From NCBI GenBank assembly GCA_027451645.1, contig DAIDIX010000010.1, positions 1-15,517 on the forward strand: DNA of 15,517 nt. Reading direction: 5' to 3'. The notes under the pieces are model-generated. The model ran no database searches. It saw only the letters and a program-made list of their open reading frames with translations, and had not been told where the DNA came from. Source of the DNA: Candidatus Dormiibacterota bacterium. Its GTDB lineage: Bacteria; Chloroflexota; Dormibacteria; Aeolococcales; Aeolococcaceae. Made by a program: the position numbers and the translations under genes. Numbering within the stretch: position 1 is the first letter of the stretch; the number at the start of each line of letters is the position of its first letter. Positions 8,263 to 14,245 of the stretch are shown here, piece by piece.

Positions 8263-9345
8263 ATGAGTGCTGAAGTCAAGAACCCTGAAGGATGGTATTT
8301 TTACTCCACCCGCAATGAAGTTGCCTACTGGAATGGCGATGCATGGACTGGCGATGTTGGTCCATCAAGGAGCCCAAGCACTGTTGAGCACTTTCATCAT
8401 GGTTTCCTTCCATTCCTGAGACACAGATGGTTCTGGATTGCTGTGCTGGGACAGATCATTACCATAGCTGTGGCTGTCATATCGAAGAGTGGCTCTCCCT
8501 GGATCAACCTACTCTCTATTGTCGGCTATGGAGTCTTCATGGCAGGAAGCGTAATGATCGTTGCACGGCATCTCCACTTCGGACAGCTTAGTCACCTCAA
8601 GATGGCAATCTGGCTAGGCATCATCTCTGGCGTTGTCGCATTTGCAGTGGGCTTTGTCGTGGAAATTGCTGCAGGGAACATGTGGGGACAGAATGCAGTC
8701 CTGTGGCTTGCTGGTCCCATCGAGGAAAGTGCAAAGCTGCTTCTCCCATTCATTCTTCTATGCATTGGACGACCACAGGCTCTCAGGAATCCTCGGGAAG
8801 GCTTTCTCACAGTACTGGTAAGCGCAGCAGTGTTCGGCGTCATAGAGGGCGCAGAGTACCAGCTGTTTACTGCCCTGTCAGTTCCGCATTCATGGTATCC
8901 ACTTGTTCTTGGCATTGGCCGGCCCATGACGGAAATTGCACATACATTCATGACGGGCATTGCAGCTGCAGTAATCTGGCTTGCTGCCTTTCATCGGAAG
9001 CGGGTACTTACGCTTGCAGGCTTTGTGGGGTGGGCTGCTGCAGCAGGGATCCATTCACTGCATGACGGCATGACAACGCTTGGTCAGAGTGGTGGACAGA
9101 CACAAGGCCTTCCCTCAACACCCATTCCGCTCGAGATGGCGATTGTTGGGGGAATAGTGCTTACTGTCATCTCACTCATTTATGCAGCGATCGTCTATCT
9201 CATGCTGCGGCATTCTGCACGGGAACTTGTTCCGCCACAGGGTGTAGCTCTGAATAGCGACCACTGGCGTCCCCAAATCAAGCATTGGGGCATTCACAAG
9301 AAGGTGCTTGCACCAGAACCTGACTTGTCTGGGAGCACTTCATGA
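8263..9345 (+). CDS. DUF2510-PrsW intramembrane metalloprotease
   Basis: A 360-residue membrane protease of the PrsW (CPBP-like) family. The Bacillus PrsW performs site-1 cleavage of the anti-sigma factor RsiW. Residues 9-29 (GWY..., then YWNGDAWTG) form a DUF2510-type segment, a short Trp-rich domain common in actinobacterial membrane proteins. After a helix at 56-74 come the PrsW signatures: PIEESAKLL (152-160) with E154/E155, IEGAEYQ (194-200) with E195/E198, H227 in EIAHTFMTG, and HSLHD (264-268). These are the expected metal and catalytic residues. About eight to nine membrane helices are visible. The C-terminus is a cytosolic tail of about 40 residues. ATG 8263 is fixed by the DUF2510 position. 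The next gene follows after 48 bp on the same strand, so the two may be cotranscribed. The natural substrate is not evident. Confidence 0.88.
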   Translation: MSAEVKNPEGWYFYSTRNEVAYWNGDAWTGDVGPSRSPSTVEHFHHGFLPFLRHRWFWIAVLGQIITIAVAVISKSGSPWINLLSIVGYGVFMAGSVMIVARHLHFGQLSHLKMAIWLGIISGVVAFAVGFVVEIAAGNMWGQNAVLWLAGPIEESAKLLLPFILLCIGRPQALRNPREGFLTVLVSAAVFGVIEGAEYQLFTALSVPHSWYPLVLGIGRPMTEIAHTFMTGIAAAVIWLAAFHRKRVLTLAGFVGWAAAAGIHSLHDGMTTLGQSGGQTQGLPSTPIPLEMAIVGGIVLTVISLIYAAIVYLMLRHSARELVPPQGVALNSDHWRPQIKHWGIHKKVLAPEPDLSGSTS

Positions 9346-9393
9346 TGTGCTCATCATGGCACTTGCAACTCCGGGGGAAGTGAGCGAACGCAA

Positions 9394-9990
9394 ATGAGCA
9401 GCTATCAATTGGATCCAGCTCTGGACCAGCAAGTTCATCAGCATGTGAGCAACGCCCTCCTTGAGGTGCTTTCAGGCAATGATGCGGATGAGGTTGCTAA
9501 GCGGTATGCCCTTGATCCTGCTCATCTGAAGACTGTCCATCGTGGATTTGTCACCAGAATGGATTCCGTACTCCATGCGTCACTCAGCTCTCTCAGCAGT
9601 GACGCCATCAGGATTGAGCAGCATCGTGGTGTCTATGCTGCTGCAACCGGTCTTGGACTCCTGTACGGCCTGTTCATACTCTTCACACTTCTTCTTCCAG
9701 GACAGCAAGCTTCATCCACCAAGGCGCCAGTGGCCATTCTGCTCCTCATGATGTACATACCGGGTCTTGCATCAATTGGACTCAATGCATTGTCCCGATC
9801 GCATGGGTGGAGCATCAGGACACGCAGAATCGGCCTGTTCTTCATTCTCCTTCCAGCTGTGCCCATCGTTCTTGTCATCATTGCTGCGATAACGCACTCT
9901 ACATATCTGCAGGATCAATTCCAGCAGATTCTTCTTGCGACACTTGCTGGAGGACTCGTTCTTGGCCTCAGCGACTATGTACTGGGGTAG
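9394..9990 (+). CDS. Four-helix membrane protein with a soluble helical N-terminus, unknown function
   Basis: I do not recognise this 198-residue protein. Residues 1-75 are hydrophilic and helical. Within them, DEVAKRYALDPAHLKTVHRG (32-51) has a spacing that recalls a helix-turn-helix, but this is only a resemblance. Four hydrophobic segments follow at about 80-101, 112-131, 146-167 and 178-195, with a basic loop (RSHGWSIRTRR, 135-145) on the probable cytosolic side. It follows the PrsW protease gene by 48 bp on the same strand and is probably in its operon, so it could be a partner or a substrate. ATG 9394 is the first start in frame. The GGGGGAA at 9373-9379 is rather far upstream (14 nt), so initiation may be weak or coupled. 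Confidence 0.6.
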   Translation: MSSYQLDPALDQQVHQHVSNALLEVLSGNDADEVAKRYALDPAHLKTVHRGFVTRMDSVLHASLSSLSSDAIRIEQHRGVYAAATGLGLLYGLFILFTLLLPGQQASSTKAPVAILLLMMYIPGLASIGLNALSRSHGWSIRTRRIGLFFILLPAVPIVLVIIAAITHSTYLQDQFQQILLATLAGGLVLGLSDYVLG

Positions 9991-10119
9991 TGGCAGACCG
10001 TGGACAGCTGTGTCATTGATGAGGTCTGGCTCGCTTCAGCACTCATACTGGGCCGTACGCTTCCAGCATGACGTGTGTTGAACCTTCTCGCATTGAAGAG
10101 CTGACACCTGAGCTTTGCG

Positions 10120-10149
10120 TTGCACCTCGTCTGAGAAAGCAGATACTAT
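10120..10149 (+). promoter_or_regulatory. Promoter candidate for the MMPL transporter
   Basis: TTGCAC (10120-10125) and TACTAT (10144-10149) are 18 nt apart. The predicted start of transcription, near 10156, falls directly in front of the 18-bp palindrome at 10159-10176. This is a usual arrangement for repressor control. The hexamers match the consensus moderately. Confidence 0.45.
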
Positions 10150-10158
10150 ATGTATGAA

Positions 10159-10176
10159 TTATACTTGCAAGTATAA
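10159..10176. promoter_or_regulatory. Perfect 18-bp palindromic operator candidate
   Basis: TTATACTTGCAAGTATAA reads the same on both strands over all 18 bases. It lies between the promoter candidate (10120-10149) and the ribosome site GAGGTGA (10187-10193), 23 bp before the ATG at 10200. Size and symmetry fit a dimeric repressor of the TetR, MarR or HxlR type. Such regulators often control MMPL transporters, but no regulator gene is present in the window. A looser palindrome, ATACTATATGTAT, sits just upstream (10143-10155) and may be a second half-site region. Confidence 0.6.
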
Positions 10177-10199
10177 ATAGCAATGTGAGGTGACGGACG

Positions 10200-12296
10200 A
10201 TGACCCGACGCATTCTGGAAAGCAGATCGGTTCGCATAGTTCTTCCTCTTGTAGTACTCGTGCTGTGGTTTGGTGTTGCTGGAGCAGGTGGGCCAACCTT
10301 CGGGAAGATATCAAAAGTTGAATCGAACAACCAGTCCAACTTTCTTCCCGCATCAGCCGACTCCACACGGGTACAGGATGCCCTACCTGCATTCCAGAGC
10401 AGCACTGCTATCCCAGCTGTTGTCCTGATTTCAGGGATCTCCGCGCAGTCGCAGAGTGACAGTGCCCGTATTGCACAGGTGCAGTCTCAAGTGAAGAAGG
10501 CTTTGGGCACAGATCTTGCTGGAGGAATAGTTGGCCCGATCTGGTCGAAGTCAGGTACTGCAGCTGAGTTCATCGTTCCCATAGAATCCTCAGCAGCATT
10601 GAACACGGCAGTGGACAGGATGCGGACTGCGCTTGGTGCTGCTCTTGGATCATCGGTGAAAGTCTATGTGACTGGACCTGCAGGTCTTGCTGCAGATCTC
10701 ATTTCCGCATTTGGGGGCATCGATGGCATACTCCTGCTCGTTGCTCTGGTATCAGTGTTTGTCATCCTGCTCCTGGTGTACCGCTCAATCATTCTCCCGA
10801 TAGTGGTCCTCCTTCTCGACATGTTTGCGCTTTCTGCTGCAATTCTTGCCGTGTACACCCTTGCATACCATGGGATCATCAAGCTCAATGGAGAAGCCCA
10901 GGGAATTCTTTCCATACTTGTCATCGGTGCAGCAACTGACTATTCACTTCTCCTCATTGCTCGATACAGGGAGGCCCTTCTGCAGACGCCAGAGGCGTGG
11001 AAGGCATTGACTTCTGCTGTCCGCAGTGCAGTAGCTCCCATAAGTGCGTCTGCAGTGACTGTCATACTTGCTCTCCTGTGCCTTCTCTTCTCACAGCTCC
11101 GCTCGAACCAGAGTCTTGGACCTGTAGCTGCAATCGGCATAGCAAGTTCGTACATTGCAGGCATGACCTTCCTTCCAGCTGTCCTTCTCATGCTGAGGCG
11201 TACTGCGTTCTGGCCGTATTTGCCACGCTACATGCCAACCTCCAATGCAAAGGACGAGACACGAGGGGTGTGGGCAGCTGTGTCCAGACGTGTTGGCACA
11301 TCTCCACGGATGGTGTGGGTGACCACCCTAATGCTTCTCATTCTTGGAGCTGCGGGTCTCACCCAACTCCGTGCCTCGGGGGTGTCAAATGCTGCAACAA
11401 TTCGGACTCCATCAAATGCAGTTGCTGGACAGAAGGTCCTGGCAGAGTATTTTCCTGCAGGAGCCGGGAGTCCAGTAGACATTCTTGTGCCTGCTGCAGA
11501 GAGGGAAGCTGCCCTTAGGGCAGTGCGCAGCCAGTCAGGACTCGCAAATGCTGCTGTATTCACTGGTTCATACAATCCTGCAGTGACTGCTCCAGTCATC
11601 CGAAACGGTCAGATACTCATTACTGCAGTCCTTCAAGCCGATCCCACTTCAGCACGTGCACTTGCCACAATCACGGAGCTTCGTCATGCAGTGGCTGCAG
11701 CTGCTCCTGGTACCCTTGTCGGCGGTGAATCGGCTACCGCGCTTGATACGAATCTCACAGCCAAGAACGACCTCCGTCGCATCATCCCCATTGTTCTTCT
11801 TGTTGTCCTTGTCATTCTGATCATTCTCCTTCGGGCCCTCATCGCACCTGTCTTGCTCATCGTGTCAGTGCTCCTGAGCTACTCGTCAACCCTTGGCATT
11901 TCTGCACTGCTCTTCAATGGCCCTTTTCACTACCCCGGTGCAGATCCCACAGTGCCCCTGTTCGGATTCATCTTCCTTGTTGCACTCGGGATCGACTACA
12001 ACATCTTCCTCATGAGCCGTGTACGTGAGGAGTCTCAGAGCCTGTCCACACGAGAAGCAATCCTTCGGGGACTGCAGGTGACTGGGGGAGTCATCACTTC
12101 AGCAGGGGTTGTCCTCGCAGCCACGTTTGCTGCCCTTGGCGTCATTCCAATCCTCTTCCTCATCCAGCTTGCAGTGATCGTGGCCCTTGGAGTACTCATC
12201 GACACCATCATTGTCAGGTCGCTTCTCATACCAGCTCTGTCCATTGACATTGGGAAGCTGATCTGGTGGCCGGGCCATGCAGAAGGGGACAGATGA
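10200..12296 (+). CDS. MMPL-family (RND superfamily) membrane transporter
   Basis: A 698-residue inner-membrane transporter related to mycobacterial MmpL proteins, which export lipids or other hydrophobic compounds using the proton gradient. It has two homologous halves, each with one helix, an external domain, and then five helices. Helix 1 is 11-29, the first external domain about 35-165, and the helices about 173-335. The second half starts near 372, with its external domain at about 392-520 and helices at 527-680. The proton-relay motifs are both present: GAATDYSLLLIARYRE (243-258, D247/Y248) and ALGIDYNIFLMSRVRE (595-610, D599/Y600). The cytosolic C-terminal domain of MmpL3 is missing. 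GAGGTGA with 6-nt spacing supports ATG 10200. Expression is probably repressor-controlled through the palindrome upstream. Substrate unknown. Confidence 0.92.
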   Translation: MTRRILESRSVRIVLPLVVLVLWFGVAGAGGPTFGKISKVESNNQSNFLPASADSTRVQDALPAFQSSTAIPAVVLISGISAQSQSDSARIAQVQSQVKKALGTDLAGGIVGPIWSKSGTAAEFIVPIESSAALNTAVDRMRTALGAALGSSVKVYVTGPAGLAADLISAFGGIDGILLLVALVSVFVILLLVYRSIILPIVVLLLDMFALSAAILAVYTLAYHGIIKLNGEAQGILSILVIGAATDYSLLLIARYREALLQTPEAWKALTSAVRSAVAPISASAVTVILALLCLLFSQLRSNQSLGPVAAIGIASSYIAGMTFLPAVLLMLRRTAFWPYLPRYMPTSNAKDETRGVWAAVSRRVGTSPRMVWVTTLMLLILGAAGLTQLRASGVSNAATIRTPSNAVAGQKVLAEYFPAGAGSPVDILVPAAEREAALRAVRSQSGLANAAVFTGSYNPAVTAPVIRNGQILITAVLQADPTSARALATITELRHAVAAAAPGTLVGGESATALDTNLTAKNDLRRIIPIVLLVVLVILIILLRALIAPVLLIVSVLLSYSSTLGISALLFNGPFHYPGADPTVPLFGFIFLVALGIDYNIFLMSRVREESQSLSTREAILRGLQVTGGVITSAGVVLAATFAALGVIPILFLIQLAVIVALGVLIDTIIVRSLLIPALSIDIGKLIWWPGHAEGDR

Positions 12297-12406
12297 TCTG
12301 TCACTGCATGCCATAGACAGTAGTCATATTGCAGGAACAGACTGAGCCTTATCCCAAGGAAGCTTGAGACTGGGTACACCAGCCCCATGTGAAAATGGCA
12401 ATCAAG

Positions 12407-12448
12407 TCGGGGCGGCGAGACTCGAACTCACGACCCCCTGCTCCCAAA
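12407..12448 (-). tRNA. 3' fragment of tRNA-Pro(UGG): anticodon loop to discriminator base; probable integration att core
   Basis: Read on the minus strand, the 42 nt give anticodon loop TTTGGGA (anticodon TGG), stem half GCAGG, variable region GGGTC, T stem GTGAG, loop TTCGAGT, T stem CTCGC, acceptor half CGCCCCG, and discriminator A. The T stem pairs (one G-T wobble). The 5' half is absent: the expected CCTGC before the loop is CACTT, and no CGGGGCG acceptor partner or D arm follows. It therefore cannot fold as a tRNA and is not a working gene. No CCA is encoded. A fragment from the anticodon loop to the 3' end is the common footprint of tyrosine-integrase insertion in tRNA genes. The intact gene would then lie to the right, beyond 15517, with the island between. 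Confidence 0.8.
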
Positions 12449-12543
12449 AAGTGGCAAGCTGTGCGCTCAAATCCAAAAGTCTTTGTCTGGAGTTCCTTTG
12501 GCATGTCACCGATTGCCATGGATTGCACTCAATTCTAAGCTGG

Positions 12544-12566
12544 TTGTAGTCATCATTGTAGTCATC
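12544..12566. repeat. Tandem 12-bp direct repeat, possible integrase arm sites
   Basis: TTGTAGTCATC occurs at 12544-12554 and again at 12556-12566, a period of 12 bp. It lies about 100 bp inside the inferred island end from the tRNA core. Tyrosine-integrase arm-binding sites are often short direct repeats at that distance, so it is a candidate. The function is inferred. Confidence 0.5.
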
Positions 12567-12577
12567 GCCATTGCATC

Positions 12578-12593
12578 ATAAGTCGGATAAGTC
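12578..12593. repeat. ATAAGTC direct repeat pair
   Basis: ATAAGTC occurs at 12578-12584 and 12587-12593, with a period of 9 bp, next to the 12-bp repeat. It could be an excisionase or integrase site, or chance. Seven bases is short. Confidence 0.35.
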
Positions 12594-12653
12594 TAACTCA
12601 ACTTCACTGCTAAATGCAGTACATTCTTTTCAATTGTCATCATTTTACATCAG

Positions 12654-12669
12654 ATATGGCCAGCCATAT
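12654..12669. repeat. 16-bp inverted repeat (7+2+7)
   Basis: ATATGGC, two bases (CA), then GCCATAT form a perfect inverted repeat. No T-run follows, so it is not a typical terminator. It could be a protein-binding site near the island end. The role is unknown. Confidence 0.5.
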
Positions 12670-12756
12670 TGGTGTTGAGGAGCACCCCGGAATCTGGGCC
12701 TCAGGTGAATAGAGTTTCTCCGGCACAATGGAAGGAATGAGGAAAATTGGATTTCT

Positions 12757-12900
12757 CAAGCATTGCGGCACACGCCAGAGCAGATTGTGCACAGTCTTCA
12801 CGCTGGGGAAAATCTGCTAACGACTGGGCCAGTTCAAGGGGACCCCTCAGGGCCGCAAACTCCTCAATGGCGATTACGATGGGACAGCATTCAGCCGCTA
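12757..12900 (+). pseudogene. Decayed IS3-family OrfA N-terminal remnant
   Basis: In the frame of 12763, RHTPEQIVHSLHAGENLLTTG matches the highly characteristic helix-turn-helix N-terminus of IS3-family OrfA transposases (RHTPEQI...L..ae.LL..G). The homology fades after about 25 residues. A later WRLRW might be the remains of the usual YHRWR, but spacing is disturbed. No proper ATG starts this frame, no OrfB is present, and the frame runs into the antisense of the methyltransferase 3' end. I infer a small relic of an insertion sequence. The exact ends are unknown, and the right limit given is the methyltransferase stop. Confidence 0.5.
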
Positions 12901-12901
12901 A

Positions 12902-14131
12902 CTACAATGCATCCAAAGACAAATCAGCTCCTATCAAGGCTGGGGGGCTTAAGGAACTTAGCAACGATGTAATAAGGTTGACGCCCAGCATCGGAGGCAC
13001 AGCGTTTCCTATCGCTTTAGCCCATATTCCTGGCCTGCTTCTCTCATTGAGGTCAAAAAAATCCGGAATGGTCTGAAGCCTAGCTGCCTCATGAGGCGTA
13101 ATAGTTCGGGCCACTTCAGGATGGACAAATCGTCCCTGACCCATTGAGCCAAAACCTGTGGTAATAGTTTGGGCGGGCCTGTCCCAGCGCAGACGCCCAT
13201 ACATAGAAAAATACTTGTGCTGCTTGTCACGATGACATTGCGGACGCATCTCGTTGGGCAGATTGTACTCGTCATTATCAATTAGCCACCGCATGCGTGC
13301 AAGATTCGTACTAGTTGCCTTGGATGGCACATCTAATGAAGTGCGTATATCCATATGAAGCAAATCTTCAATCGCCCAACGAATATCTCGCTGGCAGTGA
13401 ATACTGGAAGTATAAGAACCAATCAAAAATGTTGGACTTACGAGATAATTGCGTATGCCAATTAGAATGTGCCGTCGACGTCGTTGAGGAACGCCGTACA
13501 TTGATAGATCTAGGATAGATTCACTGACCATATAGTCCTGATTTAGGAGCGCACCTAACGCCCTATCTACGACGTGGTGCCTATCTTTGCGAACCATTGG
13601 TACGTTTTCGATGAGAATAACTGAGGGATGTAAAACTTCAGCGGCCCGAATTGCGCGTAGGTACAACTCATTTCGTGGATCATCGTGGCGGGTGCGATTA
13701 TTAAGCGCAGAATGTCCCTGACATGGAGGTCCTGCTAGAAGCAGGTCAACTTTTCCTACTCGCTCTTCAACACTACGTTCTGTTGCCGTAGCATTGCTTC
13801 CTAAAGGGCCGTCAAATAAACGAGTGATATCGACACACTCGGAACTTGCAGTCGGAAAGTTGCGCATATAAAGCGAATGAGTTGCAGGGTCGCTTTCGAC
13901 GGCAAGGGATACAAAAGTCGCCATACCCATCCGCCTAGCGGCTTCGGCAGCTCCTAATGTGAGGCCACCAACGCCTGCAAACAAGTCCACCACTCTAAGT
14001 TCCGGCCCACTGGTTTCATAGTCAGGTCGCACCACCGATTTCAAGAAGGCTTGATCTCTGGCGCAATCTGAACACGTCGTCTGGTGATGGCCAATGTTCA
14101 AGATGGGTTGTATTTTGGCATTGCTACGCAT
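12902..14131 (-). CDS. C5-cytosine-specific DNA methyltransferase (Dcm-like)
   Basis: A 409-residue enzyme that transfers a methyl group from S-adenosylmethionine to carbon 5 of cytosine within a specific DNA sequence. All core motifs are present in order: I DLFAGVGGLTLG (49-60), IV GPPCQGHS (134-141, nucleophile C137), VI ENV (175-177), VIII QRRRR (216-220), target-recognition region about 225-315, IX near ARTITPHEAARLQ (341-353), X AKAIGNAVPP (371-380). It should be active. The N-terminus has an extra 45 residues with CSDC (20-23), which might bind metal but is otherwise unexplained. The last ~20 residues after motif X lie next to the IS remnant. Start ATG 14131 has a weak GAG upstream, and a TATAGA 6 nt ahead could give a leaderless mRNA. 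It is divergent from the GHKL ATPase, 114 bp apart. A defence or modification role is inferred. The recognition sequence is unknown. Confidence 0.93.
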   Translation of the reverse strand: MRSNAKIQPILNIGHHQTTCSDCARDQAFLKSVVRPDYETSGPELRVVDLFAGVGGLTLGAAEAARRMGMATFVSLAVESDPATHSLYMRNFPTASSECVDITRLFDGPLGSNATATERSVEERVGKVDLLLAGPPCQGHSALNNRTRHDDPRNELYLRAIRAAEVLHPSVILIENVPMVRKDRHHVVDRALGALLNQDYMVSESILDLSMYGVPQRRRRHILIGIRNYLVSPTFLIGSYTSSIHCQRDIRWAIEDLLHMDIRTSLDVPSKATSTNLARMRWLIDNDEYNLPNEMRPQCHRDKQHKYFSMYGRLRWDRPAQTITTGFGSMGQGRFVHPEVARTITPHEAARLQTIPDFFDLNERSRPGIWAKAIGNAVPPMLGVNLITSLLSSLSPPALIGADLSLDAL

Positions 14132-14245
14132 AGATGCTCTATATTGTCCTATGTGTCAACTGCAGTCCGCAATTGGATGTGGCGGTGGATTGATCGTCAC
14201 ATTTTCCAGGCAAGCGTATCAGGATTGCATTGAGGGATGACTTAC

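Larger units (their letters stand above)
12297..12901. other. 605-bp junction without an intact gene (chromosome/island border)
   Basis: The stretch follows the MMPL stop and ends at the methyltransferase stop. It contains the tRNA-Pro fragment, two pairs of short direct repeats, a 16-bp palindrome and the decayed transposase start, all listed separately. Between 12297 and 12406 I see only weak inverted repeats, such as CTGTC/GACAG at 12300-12322, with no T-run, so no terminator is called. I see no credible integrase gene or remnant. Short open frames here have no recognisable product. Confidence 0.7.

Noticed and set aside
10043..10405. Minus-strand 120-residue frame, possible regulator of the MMPL gene
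   Set aside because: It overlaps the transporter start and the promoter region, and its translation shows no regulator features.
12407..12480. A complete, working tRNA-Pro gene
   Set aside because: The 5' side of the anticodon stem is CACTT instead of CCTGC, and no matching 5' acceptor strand or D arm is present. A chance-like resemblance to GCGCA/GCTTG upstream (12454-12466) does not fold.
12364..12549. Open frame on the plus strand containing AARLELTTPCSQKV
   Set aside because: The peptide is the antisense reading of the tRNA-Pro fragment. Such frames are a common false call at tRNA attachment sites.
12671..12686. Hairpin GGTGTT/AGCACC as a terminator
   Set aside because: The stem is short with one wobble pair, no T-run follows, and no gene end is close enough on the plus strand.
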